From Nepenthes gracilis (lineage: Eukaryota; Streptophyta; Magnoliopsida; Caryophyllales; Nepenthaceae), in NCBI GenBank assembly GCA_033239525.1, contig BSYO01000005.1, positions 24,162,519 through 24,226,518 on the forward strand: 64,000 nucleotides of DNA. Direction: 5' to 3'. The first letter of the stretch is position 1. Each line of letters opens with the position of its first letter. This document shows positions 51,958-63,480 of the stretch, piece by piece. A program made the translations under genes and the position numbers. The notes beneath the pieces are model-generated. The model worked only from the letters and a program-made list of their open reading frames with translations, had not been told where the DNA came from and ran no database searches.

Positions 51958-52250
51958 ATGGCAAATAATGGAGATTTAGGATGTGGAAGATTGGGTTCTA
52001 ATCAAGATGATGATTATTTGGTTATGATGAGTCACATGATTGGCATTATAAACTATATAATTCAGTGACAAGATGGGAACTTAGCCGCAATGAGGAAGAT
52101 GGTCAACCTTACCCATGAGTAAGATGGTCAACCAAGGGTAAGGTAGGACACCCTTCAACCAATTTAAGAACAGGCATGTCCTGGAGCTCATGGGAGAATT
52201 TGATCTGATAAAGGCTGAAAATTGGATTCAACGAGTGAAGTAGGTGTTCT
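51958..52250 (+). pseudogene. Gypsy gag remnant
   Basis: Starts at the ATG at 51958 with MANNGDLGCGRLG and, after frame changes, reads LELMGEFDLIKAENWIQRV (about 52170-52238), the E-F-G-x-x-DP-x-A-E-x-W-I region that opens the retrotransposon gag domain. Stops and frameshifts are present. Confidence 0.7.
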
Positions 52251-52429
52251 AGGTGATCAATTGCATACTAAACTTAAACCTCATTATCAACTTTGTTGCT
52301 TTCTTATTATGACATTAAAAATAAAGGCTATTAGTATTACAATCCCATTACCAAACGTCTTTGCATTTTTAGAAATATTAAGTTTGAGGAATACAAAAAC
52401 TTTACTAATATCTCTTTATTTTATTTAGA

Positions 52430-54090
52430 TCATCTTGCTTCCTCTTAAATTTTCATATGATCCGACCGTTGATTGTTTCTCATGTTTCTCGTTTTATGTA
52501 AAACCTATAAACTTACCCACTCATGATAAATCTATATCATTCGTTCATTATGATGTCACGACCATGCCTTTGAAGTTCTCTCTCATTGTGGATCTTTGAA
52601 ACTCTAGTCTAGTACGCACCATTCCTATACATCTTCATAACTATTATTGTTTTTTGTAAAATTATTGCAGCTTTTCCTTAGCCACGTAGCTTTTACAAAA
52701 TATACTCTGACCTTCTTTTGGTAGAAGTTATGTTCAAAGAGCTTGTTACACTATCTGAAATTCACACTTAATATATAATTAGTCTTCCACCTAGAAAGTC
52801 TATAATAGGGAATAAATGGATATATAAATGAAAAATAAATTTTGATAATTTAAAAATCTGATGTAAAATGTATCACATTGTTAAGGGTTTTACCCAGGAA
52901 TTTAACATCGATTATGCTAAAATTTTTACTCTTATTATTTATATTATTTCTGTTTGATTTCTCCTGAGTATTGTTACAATACACTATGGCCCTTATATTA
53001 AATGTGTAAAAATATATTTCTACATAGAAATTTGACTAAGGAAGTCACCTTTGTTGCGAACTATATGATTTTAAGTAGGCTCCTTATATTTGATTTACTA
53101 ATTGAGATTCTATTATTTCACAACTTATTTTTACTTTCAATCCTCATGACTATATTATTGTTGCTTATTATATTATTGCCAATATTTCTATTATCCTATT
53201 TTATCTTAATAACAGAATTATTATCGATAATGATAGTTTCAATATCATTAAATTTAAATGCCTTTTGAGTCAATGTTTTAAAATAAAAAGATCTTGATTT
53301 TTTTTTACTACGTTCTTAAGGTTGTGATAACTTTCACATCTGAAGGCTATCATTTGATACAAGTATACTTTTAATATTTTTTTCATACTAGACTAATGTT
53401 AAACTCTAGAATATAAAATTAAACTTTATACTACTAATGGTTAGCATTCTTGTGATACTACCATTTTTCTTCAATTAGTCAGAAGCTTCATATATCTCAC
53501 CATCACCAAGCTTGATGTTGCATATGTTGTTCATTTTATTAGTCAATTTGTGTTAACTATACGTTGTGTTCACTGCATAGCCATTCTTTGCATTATTCAT
53601 AGGAAAGACACTTTATTTTATAGACCATATTTTGGCCCTAACTCTTCATTGGAGTTCCAAATATATTCTTATACTAATTTGACAGGCAATCCTACTAACT
53701 GATAATTTACTATTTATTTCTCTATCTATTAGAATATTCTCTTATTTAATGATATAGTAAAAAGTAAAGCATTGTTATTTATTCTAGTACTAAGATTGAA
53801 TATTGAGCACTTACGGATATTTCTCAATCCAACGATAATTTTTTTATTGTATTAATTATAATAATATTCATATTACTCATAATAATGTATTTTATAAACG
53901 TATAAATTATATTAATATTAGTTATTATTTTATACGTTATCACTTCAAGGAAGCTACCCTTTTCATTTTCCCAGTATTCTCTACGATTTGTTGGCTAACT
54001 TTTTTATAAAAGTTTATCCACTTGGTCGACACATCAATCTAGATTTCAAATTTCAATTAATCTCTTCTAAATCATCCTAAGTTTGAAGAT
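52430..54090 (+). pseudogene. Ty1/copia RT-RNase H pseudogene
   Basis: Plus-strand remnant, frame broken many times. Ordered blocks: LPPRKSIIGNKWIYK (about 52784), KGFTQEFNIDYAKIF (about 52883), NIFLHRNLTKEV (about 53008), ILFYLNNRIIIDNDS (about 53193), TSEGYHLIQV (about 53338), SFIYLTITKLDVAYVVHFIS (about 53485), then the RNase H tail NVFYKRINYINISYYFIR (about 53885). The catalytic Y-x-D-D of RT reads YLNN at 53202-53213. Inactive. It ends at the LTR-like repeat starting near 54090. Confidence 0.8.
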
Positions 54091-54400
54091 GATATTAAGA
54101 ATATAATATATTTATTTGTTAAAAATATTATATTTTTTTAAATTAAAAAATTACTATATTTTAATTTAAATTATTTATATATATTAAGATATATGTAATA
54201 TTATCTCTAAATTAGATAATTGATATTTTTATTTTATATAATATATATAATAATTATTATTATTATTATTTTATTTAAATTACCTATTTCTCCTCTAAAA
54301 AGGTAATCCATTGCACAATTTGATATACACAAAAATACAGAGATTATTTATTCCCTCTCTTTTTATATTTTTATATATTAAATATTAATCTATTTGTAGT
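54090..54400 (+). repeat. Probable copia 3' LTR
   Basis: Starts about TGATATTAAGAATATAAT directly after the end of copia RNase H, where the 3' LTR is expected, and matches 46985-47290. The right boundary is uncertain. Confidence 0.55.
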
Positions 54401-54984
54401 CCATATGTGATATTCTATTGTATTTGTGTTTTATAATCTAATAACAAAGAAGAAATATTTTAGAAATACGAAATAAAAATCTTTGAAATATCATAGAATA
54501 ATCCGATATGTTACCTATTTATATTTTTTATATAAATTTATTATTTTAGTCAGACAAATAATATATTTTTTTATAAAAATATCCAAATTTTTATAATATA
54601 TTTTTATAAAAATAATAATATATTTATTATTTATAAATAATATAAAGTAATATATTTTTTTATTTAATAATATTATAAAAATGCCTAACAAAATAGATAG
54701 TTAAGAGTTTGGACATAATTTTCCTTACCAAAAGAAAAGAAAACGCTGGAGATTGCTAGCGAAAGACCATTAATAAATAAAATGGTTTGAACTGCCCATT
54801 CACCGACAAAAACCACTAAACAAATGAGAGGTATTTTAATCCCACCGATAACACTATTTTATCAGTAATATCTAAATCAGTGGAATTTTTCTTGCTCCGG
54901 ATAAAAATAATAAAATATTACCTAAATTGAGTTGTTTGAGAGTTTTTGCATTATAATATTAGGGTTTCTGTCTCTTGTTAATTT
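54401..54984. other. AT-rich spacer
   Basis: No gene recognised. Confidence 0.6.
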
Positions 54985-55446
54985 GACAAGAGTACGGATA
55001 GCAGAGTCCCAAAACAAATCAATGTGAGCCCTTTCCAGCTCTCCCGATGCTGATCGCTTTTATGGCAAAGATGGTGATCTTCCTTCTTTGAAAGGAATTT
55101 TACCCCTTTCAACCACTCTGTCCAACGTGGCATCGTCCTTACTTTAACGTCAAATAACATCCTTCCTTACCGATTTCTTGGGGGCAAGGAGTTGGAAGGA
55201 TTCTAATTAAATATTTTTAAAGAAATAATTATAATTTAATTATATTTAAAAAATTAAAAATTAATTATATAATAATTATTAAGTCTTTTGGGCTATGGGC
55301 TCGATTAACGATCAAAGTAAAATTTAGCTGATTACATCCGCCGTAAAATTGCAATTAACAAATTTGGCCAACGCCGGCTGAGTAAAGGATTTATAGTTTA
55401 ACGATCAATTAAAAACGCTGGGAACGCTTAATCACAATTTATAAAA
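54985..55446. repeat. Tandem duplication upstream of fibrillin, copy 1
   Basis: Shares with copy 2 the words AGTACGGATAGCA, CTCTGTCCAACGTGGC, TCGTCCTTACTTT and ACGTCAAATA, an AT-rich block built on AATTATAATTTAATTATATT, TTAACGATCAAAGTAA, then TTTATAGTTTAAC-ATCAATTAA. Copy 1 has extra sequence such as CCTTTCCAGCTCTCCCGATG. Confidence 0.75.
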
Positions 55447-55554
55447 TCAATTAATAACTAAAAGAGTATTTTATAATTATTTTATAGTAATATCTAATAT
55501 CAGTAATTTTTTTTAAAAAATAAAATATTATATTATTTATATTATAATATATAA

Positions 55555-55940
55555 AACAAGTACGGATAGCACCTCCCAAAGTTAAACAGGCCCTGCTCTG
55601 ATCGCAACGCAATTTTACGCTTTCAACTGCTCTGTCCAACGTGGCGTCGTCCTTACTTTCACGTCAAATAGTCTGATTCGAAAATTCTAATAAATATTTT
55701 TTAAATAAATAATTATAATTTAATTATATTTAAAAAATTAAAAATTAATTATATAATAATTATTAATTTTGAAATTAACGATCAAAGTAATAAAAGACGA
55801 GATGGAGCCCCCTCAATTCCAAATTATCTGCCTCCAGATATATTATTACGTCATAAAAGCAATTAAGTAAAATTTATAGTTTAACAATCAATTAAATTAA
55901 TCATAATTTAAAAAATAATTAGATAATTTTAAATAATTTG
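55555..55940. repeat. Tandem duplication upstream of fibrillin, copy 2
   Basis: Second copy, about 570 bases further on, shorter by internal deletions. It lies about 0.9-1.25 kb upstream of the fibrillin start. Confidence 0.75.
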
Positions 55941-56659
55941 TTGGCACGAAATACACGTGTCAAGGAGCCGAACCTCATTCATGTGGATCCGGGGGGCATC
56001 CTTCTCCCCCCCTGAATCCCATTCATGTCGCATGAACTAATTCGTCCCGTTGCAGAAACAAACAATTTGTTCTCCTATGAAATATTTTGATAAAACAGTA
56101 ATATTATTTGACTATTTTTTGAGATATTATTTAAATATTTTATTTATTTATTTTTATATAAATATAATAATTTTAAAAATAGATTAAATATTACATCACA
56201 ATGGGTGACTAAAATATATATCAAAGCTAACTATATATTATTTCTACAAAAAAATAGTCCCCAAAAACATTAAAAATTACGGGAAAAAAGCTCAAAAAAT
56301 TGAGCTAATTGAGTGAGTTTTTAATTAATTTTGTTGGGTATTTAAAAAAATATACTATCTAAAATAAATGATACTAATAATAATTTTTTATATTATTTAT
56401 AAGAATGCTTCATTTGATTATATAACCAAGATTACAATGGAGCTTTATAGGAATTAAAATTATATATTTTATCTACAAATTAGGTTGGGAGGTATTCAAT
56501 TGGAATTATAGTGATAAAATAATTTAATTTTCCACTATTTTCAAAATTTATTTCCATTTTTTTTTTTTTTCAGTATAATATATTAAACTGTTAATGTGGT
56601 ATTTCCAATTTGGCCACGGAATATCATATTTTTAATGTATTTGCATTCGACAACTTGCT

Positions 56660-56666
56660 TATAAAT
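56660..56666 (+). promoter_or_regulatory. Predicted TATA box of fibrillin
   Basis: TATAAAT about 150 bases before the ATG. It implies a leader of roughly 120 bases, including a CT-rich run at about 56766-56790. Confidence 0.5.
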
Positions 56667-56810
56667 TCAATCTATTCGATTTTATATGATCAGCGTCGAA
56701 CAAATCCCATTTATTCAACTAGCTCTGCTGTTCACACAGTTTGTGCACAGAGTCCACAAATCCCGTCTCTCTTCTCTCTCTCTCTCTTCACCTCCTCCAT
56801 CACAAGCACG

Positions 56811-59636
56811 ATGTCGATTGTATTACAATTCAATCAATTTCCATGTAAAACCTTCGCAGTTGTGCCGCAAAATCAACAATCACCCTTGAAATTCTGTCTT
56901 CCCTCACAAAATAGTTATCTATCCAGAGCACATCTCAAAAATACTGTCAAAAGATCAAATAATTGGGCCCAAATTTCAACCGGGGGAGCAAGAAGGGGAT
57001 TTCCAGTTCGAGCTGTTGACGATGACGAGTGGGGCACAGAGAAGAGAGAACCGGCGGTAGCGGTGGCTGATCCGCCGCAGGAGCCGACGGAGATCGATAA
57101 GTTAAAGAGGACGTTGGTCGATTCGTTTTACGGAACAGATAGAGGCTTGCGGGCGAGCAGCGAGACGAGAGCTGAGATTGTTGAGCTGATAACTCAGCTC
57201 GAAGTAAAGAATCCGACTCCCGCTCCGACGGAGGCGTTGAGCCTTCTCAATGGAAAATGGATTTTAGCGTAAGCATAACTCCTCAATTGTACTCAAATTT
57301 TCAAAAAATCTCTAATATAAAAAGGGAAACGGCGTTCTCGATTTTTAGAAAGGTTACCTATGATAAAATACGTTTATAGATGGAAAAATATCGAAAACTT
57401 TTATTATTAGTTATATTCTGAATGTTAATATGATTTGATTCAGTTTTAGTTTTGGTGTAATTCTGTACAGACAAAATTTCCTGTTAAAGTTGTCTGGACA
57501 AAATTTTGGCTTTTCATATGGTGATTAAAAAAAACTTGATTCTAAAGTTGATTGTGTATGAAACATATTTCATTTGAAGTTTAGAATAAAATTGATTTGT
57601 TAATGTCTGTCCGTGATCCTACGACTTTAAACCTTTAGAATTTATATTTATCTGTTAATGTCTGCATTATCAAGAATTTGGGTTAGGGGCTACATGGCTT
57701 AGGATTACTATGTAGCTGGATGATAATTTTGATGTATTAATACTCTGATACATGCCTTTGTAAGAGCAGAAGGCTAGCATCAATCGATTAGCACATTATA
57801 TATTCGTTTTTTGATTATTGGAACTCTTCTCTTATCGTCCTTAAGTGAGTTAATCTCAATTCAGATTATTGTTTACTTCGTAATACAATTATTCTATCAT
57901 TTTATAATTGACGTGCACGAAGAATAGGCTATCTGAAGATTTGAAATGCCAGTTGACGGTCATCTTCTCTAGTTTGATTTATGGTCTTGTGAAATGTATC
58001 ATGCTTCTTAAGATTGTACGACTACTTTGCCCTGCCTGACCCTGGATTTTGTTTCACTGCTTCACTGATTCTCAGCAAGCATTTTGTCGGTGAGTTGGAT
58101 GTATGCGTATTTATTGGAAGGTTTTTTCCCGTCAAGATAAGAAGCACTTGTGGAATAGATAACTACAGGAAACTTTAACACATTCTCAAAATTTGATAAT
58201 CACCGTCGCTTCTCATGGCTAGTGCATTGGTATCCAACACAAACACCTGCGACACTCTATCTCACGTAAAAATATTTTTTAATTTTCTTTTTAAATCTGA
58301 CACGTTGTAGATATGTTGAACTATTCTAAATATGAAAAAAATGTTGTTATTGACGTAAATTATAGAAAATTGGAGTCATCTAGTAGTAAAGAAACGATTA
58401 AAAATTTGTCTTCTATTTTGATTATGTGAGTTATTTTTTGCACATGTGGTGGTGCCACCATCATGTTGTGTCTGTGTCCTGAGTCGATGCTCATGCTTGT
58501 TAGCTCAAAATCATGCCATATTTGTAATTTGACCTTGGACTTCAATGGGTGTTGCAGATATACTTCATTTGCGGGTCTATTCCCGTTGTTGTCAAGGGGA
58601 ACATTGCCTTTAGTGAAGGTGGAAGAAATATCTCAGACCATTGACTCTGAGAAGTTTACTGTTGAGAACTCTGTCCAGTTTTCTGGTCCTCTGGCAACCA
58701 CCTCTATAAGTACCAATGCCAAATTTGAAGTCCGAAGTCCCAAGCGTGTTCAGGTCCTCTCCCTCTCCCCAAAATTCTCATTGTCGGATTGTTATATGGG
58801 AAGCATAAATGAACCTATCGGAAAATATATATCGATATTGTGCCCGTTTAATACTAATATTTTTTAATATTGCGATAGTCTCGTTATATGTTTCCGTATT
58901 GTCTAATATACTTGAGATTTGGTCAATATATCAGTTAATAAGGTTCTGTCAGCTTATGATTATCATAAATATCTTTCCTCCAATATATCTAATATCAATA
59001 CTTATTATCCGATATGACTATTACCTCCATGGGCATCCTAGCAATCCAAAGCTATTTGAGAAAGGAATTGAATGGGACGCTAATACATGAAATTCCTTCA
59101 TTTCAATTGCGGGCTACTTAGCATGTATTACTTGCATCTCCTGCCATTTTGTGAGGTTGGTTTTACAATTTGGTTGTGGTGACTTGATAATGTCTGAACA
59201 TGTATTCAATGGTTTTGTGTGATCGTGATTAATGGTAATATGATGCAAGTAAGATAATTATTCATCTTACCCTGTTAAACTGTGAAGGGCTAAAATTGAA
59301 TGTTACCTTCACTCAATTCAGATTAAGTTTGTGGAAGGCATCATTGGGACTCCTCAGCTAACCGACTCAATAGAATTGCCAGAGAACGTGGAGGTTCTGG
59401 GACAAAAGATTGATCTTACACCGTTCAAAGGCTTGATTACCTCGTTACAGGACACAGCTTCATCTGTTGCAAAGACTATTTCCAGCCAGCCACCTTTGAA
59501 ATTCTCCTTCTCTAACACCAATGCAGAGTCATGGCTACTAACTACCTACCTTGATGATGATCTCAGAATCTCGAGAGGTGATGGCGGGAGTGTGTTTGTG
59601 CTCATAAAGGAAGGCAGCTCTCTCTTAACCACCTAA
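56811..59636 (+). CDS. FBN1: Fibrillin / plastid lipid-associated protein, FBN1 type
   Basis: Structural protein of plastoglobules and chromoplast fibrils; binds lipids and carotenoids and is linked to stress and photoprotection. Exons 56811-57268, 58558-58753 and 59322-59636 join in frame across GT-AG introns (1289 and 568 bp) into 322 residues. Residues 1 to about 68 are rich in Ser, Asn and basic residues and look like a plastid transit peptide, with likely cleavage near PVRA before VDDDEWG. The PAP/fibrillin domain follows: [15 protein letters not shown] (94-108), [25 protein letters not shown] across intron 1, IGTPQLTDS, and [15 protein letters not shown] (302-316). Several of these blocks are typical of the FBN1 (CDSP34/PAP1) group. 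An upstream in-frame ATG at 56610 would add 67 residues but precedes the TATA box, so I chose 56811. No defects seen. Confidence 0.95.
58224..58490. mobile_element. MITE-like insert in fibrillin intron 1
   Basis: About 267 bp starting GCATTGGTATCCAACACAAA and ending with the imperfect inverse (ACACAGACACA then GCATCGACTC on minus). The ends pair mainly through ACACA-ACAC. No target duplication resolved. Confidence 0.35.
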
Positions 59637-59806
59637 ACAAACTCCGAAAATCCTTCACGATAGCATGCTGCTTATCCAGGTACATGTCTAACATTATGCA
59701 ATAGAAGCAATAAGAAGTTTGTATACAGAGTGCTGTTTGATAAGAAACTTGCTATTAGATATTGGATAGATTTCCATTACTGGATGAGTGTTTCTTAACA
59801 TTGTGG

Positions 59807-59812
59807 AATAAA
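59807..59812 (+). terminator. Putative polyadenylation signal of fibrillin
   Basis: AATAAA 171 bases after the stop codon. Confidence 0.5.
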
Positions 59813-61368
59813 ATGGGGAAATGTTTTATAAATTTTATGTTTGCTAATTAAGTTCAGTGACAAGATCTGCAGCTATAGTAGTCTATGTTGAGCTCAATAG
59901 AATGATAAAGCTGAGAGAATTTTAATGCATTACAAGTAATTTGATCAAGAATTATATCTTTCAGAAAAGGTTAAGATTAGTTTATGCCATAGTAGAGCTG
60001 ACTTCAGAAAATATTGATGGATGAATGGCCCTCTTAGCCAACAGACAGCAGGTGTCCTCTATAACACCCTATTAGTAGTGCTATTCTGAAATTTATCAGA
60101 AGAAAAGAAAAGTTGAAGGAAATAAGTGAAAAATATGACTGATTTTGAACGAAATTTTCTTTGTTATTTTCCCCTAGTAATTCTTGAAATTTCTTTAGAA
60201 CCTATGATCCATCCCTTGATTTCCATGGAACCTACATGATGCTTGAGGGCTTTTATTCTGTGCAAAGAGCCATTTTCCATCGCTTTATTCAGTGCATACA
60301 TAGTGTTAAAGTAGTCTGACCATTATCCGAAGCCCATGCATAGCGGGCGCTCCTTGTACAGGCATCTTGTGAAGTTCGCCAGGGCCTGGGAAGGAATTGC
60401 AGGGCATATTATAGTCAAATATTATTCCATGGTAAATGCAGTTCGCTTTCTTAAATTGGCCAACCGATAGACAGTCATTGATGGCTTTGGCAAATTGTTT
60501 TCATGCGTGAGATATATGGGGAAGAAATATATTTAATAAATTTGTAATCCTTTGGCTAGGTCGATAGAGGAAATGATCTATATTCTTAAACTGATTGAGG
60601 AATAGTATGAAGCGATATTTGAAATATTGATTGATATATATTAGTGACGGGAGGCCTTGATACCATCATTTTTTGATACTAGAAAAATATATTGATATAT
60701 AACTATATTGGTTGATACTGTGATATTAATTGATATGTATCAATTTTTTTTTTTTTCACTTCATGTCACTTTTGGAAGATCCAATTTATCGATTTTAAAC
60801 ATATCTAAAATCTTAAATCATTATAGAAACCTAAATTTATATATTTGAAAAGGTATAAAACATGTGTAGATTAAAAATTTTGGGAAATTCAATGACCTAG
60901 TGGGATATTGAGATTAATTTAGATAAAATTGATTAAAACTCTTTAAATATATAAATAAATTATTAAATATAGTTAAATTTTAATGTCTAACTTATTTTTT
61001 GATGTGTTCACAAGATAAATTATTATTTGTTTCCACCACATCTGATGTTTATATGACTGATACCAAAATTGATGTTCATCCATGTTCACGGGCAATAACC
61101 TTGCTTCTATTATAAATTGCTTGACTTGGTGAATATCGGGTTGCTTAGGCTTCGCTTGGTCTGTATCAAATTTGAAGAAGCTTCTAGCTGGGTAATAACG
61201 AGTCAAACATATGGGTAACTGGGTTGTTATGTAAGCATAAACAAAGTTAAGTGAGTGGTGACTTATTCAAGCACTCAAGACAAAGACCCTAAGCTTACAT
61301 AAAACAGAAAGAGGTAGGAGAGAGAGTCTATCATTCTATGTTTGCATTGTTCATCAAAGCCATTTACA
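59813..61368. other. Intergenic between fibrillin and OVATE gene
   Basis: Balanced to AT-rich, no gene recognised. The part at about 60600-60760 is rich in GATATATATT and TTGATAC words, resembling a degraded repeat. The OVATE gene 3' end points into this stretch. Confidence 0.55.
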
Positions 61369-61797
61369 TCACAAGAATAGTTTAGTACAAACCTCATGAA
61401 AAACCTCAAGAATAATTCCTGTATAATCTTCAGAATTCATCTGAATATAGCACTTCAACAAATATCTCAGGTCTCTCGCTTTTTCAATCTGATTTGCTAT
61501 TATCATCTCCAAAACAGATTGTCTGAAATCGTCTCTTGGATCGAAAGAACTCTTCTCCATCGCCACCATTAAAACAAACCTAGTCCTCGTTCTTCCGCGC
61601 TTCCTTCTCATGTTTTCATTTCTCACCTCTCCACATTTTCCTTGTCTTATCATTTGGTCTAATCTCTCCTGCACCATGTAATGTGCAAGGCTAGAGATCG
61701 GAGGATACCTATTAGAACTTGAGCTCAAGCTCTCAGCCTCTTCTGCTGATGAGACACTTAGCCTGCAACCACAACATAAGGTGCTATAGTCCTTCAT
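61369..61797 (-). CDS. OFP: OVATE family protein, putative transcription repressor
   Basis: OVATE proteins are plant nuclear regulators, mostly repressors, that work with TALE homeodomain proteins and TRM proteins to shape organs. This single-exon gene gives 142 residues. Residues about 75-136 form the OVATE domain: MVAMEKSSFDPRDDFRQSVL (77-96), then EMIIANQIEKARDL and LLKCYIQMNSEDYTGIILEV. N-terminal features are a Cys-rich CCGCR (8-12), a serine run and SSLAHYMVQERLDQMIRQ (35-52), seen in some small OFPs. A basic stretch MRRKRGRTRTR (63-73) could act in nuclear import. The start is the first Met of the frame at 61797. Short compared with many OFPs, but the domain is complete. The paralogue is not assigned. 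Confidence 0.9.
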   Translation of the reverse strand: MKDYSTLCCGCRLSVSSAEEAESLSSSSNRYPPISSLAHYMVQERLDQMIRQGKCGEVRNENMRRKRGRTRTRFVLMVAMEKSSFDPRDDFRQSVLEMIIANQIEKARDLRYLLKCYIQMNSEDYTGIILEVFHEVCTKLFL

Positions 61798-63480
61798 TTC
61801 AGCATATTAATGTCAAGATCTTTGAGAAGAAGATGAAGAATAGAGAGGACTAAGGGGCAAAAACTATTCAACTAAGCAACCTTGAGCAAGTGGGTCTTGT
61901 CGTTTATGATTGTGTCTCGGGAGAGACTAAAAAGCAATCTCGTGAACATTTGTTTTTGTTGATTATATGCTTGTTGTGGCAGTGATGATGCTGTGCTGTT
62001 TAGCTTTTAAGTGTGCTGTGAACTTTCTTTATGCCATTGTATTTGCTGTCATGTGTCTTGAAGATGGTGGTTAAAGGTTTAGCATTTAGAATTAGGGGAT
62101 CAATGATGGAGGATTAGGGATTTTTTGGATTATAAAATATAATGGGTTATGGTAAAGGGGAAAGTTTTTGTGTTGCTTTACCTGTCATAGCCCATGGGTT
62201 TGTAAAACTTATTGGGTTTTAGTCACTTTTTTATAGGTGTTACAACAAACCGATAGTTATCGAAAAGTTTTGCAATATTCATACAATAGTCGATTGATTT
62301 GTTCACGAGCTTACTATAATGGATTTTTAGCCGGCACTATTATTATAATAGATTTGTTCAAAATTTATCCCGTAATTTTTTTCTTGATTAAAAAAGATTT
62401 TTCACATTAAAAATGTTAAATATTATTGTATTTTTTATATTCACGAATTTAATAGTTGACGTTTAATGTGGGTTCAAATTTTGTTCCACTATATCAAGTT
62501 GTACGTGTTCCGATTGAATCCTAACAAAGCTTTAGTGTTTTTACTGAGTTTCATTAAGTGTAAATTTAGTAGAAAAATATTGGCATAATACTAGAATTGT
62601 TATCATATGATTTGATCAATGGCCGTGATCCCTTCTTGTTACAAGTCCACTCGTTTTTATTTATTAGTATGCAAGCACGGCCTTTTTTAATGTTTAACAA
62701 CTCTTAAAGACGCATATATTTAGACTAATTTGATTATTATAGTAATTGAAATTAATAAATTTTATTATCTTAGATCGATAATATCTATAAATAATAGGAC
62801 ATTCACAATGTAATAGTTATATTATATTCAGGAGTTCTATGAATTATTAGAATTGAGACCAGTCTAATTCCATTTATCGAAATCTAAAAACTTATTAAGA
62901 AAAAAGCCATATCGTATTATCTGTACAAAAATGACTGATGAAACACTTGTGTCAATGTATACATGTACAAGTATTTATAGAGCTTATGAAAATATATTAA
63001 ATGTCATCTTAAATCAAATTTTTAGTCTATTTCATATGTCAACACATTTATTAGTAATTATAATTTATTTTTTTCTTGTCATTTTTTCAATGAAAAACTT
63101 ATCATAGAAGATTTTAAGCTGTAATTGAGAAAATTACCATCTACAATGACTTTATGGGATTTGGGGTATATATTATTTATGGAGATGTATTTAGTGGTGG
63201 AAATTACAAGATATTAAAAAAATTATATGTAGTAATTTTTATAGATTTTTATTGTATTATCTTTAAATATTATTTAATAGTAAAAAAATTAAATAAACAA
63301 CTATTTAAATATTTTTTAAAAATCTGTGGACTATTAATTTAAGTGAGTATGATTAGATTATATTATATTCCACGTATGTTTTAATCAAGAACTACATTTT
63401 CCTAGCTATAATATAATTAAGAAATATTAAATGTCTAATTCAATTATAATTTATATATAACTCTGTTTTATCCTATGTCC
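61798..63480. other. Upstream of OVATE gene and AT-rich spacer
   Basis: The first 300-400 bases should hold the OVATE gene promoter; I see no convincing TATA box. The rest is AT-rich without recognised genes. Confidence 0.5.

Noticed and set aside
56610..56810. Upstream in-frame ATG for fibrillin
   Set aside because: It lies before the predicted TATA box, and the internal Met at 56811 directly starts a normal transit peptide giving the usual family length.
58809..59090. 93-codon open frame in fibrillin intron 2
   Set aside because: It is in an intron, AT-rich, and matches nothing I recognise.
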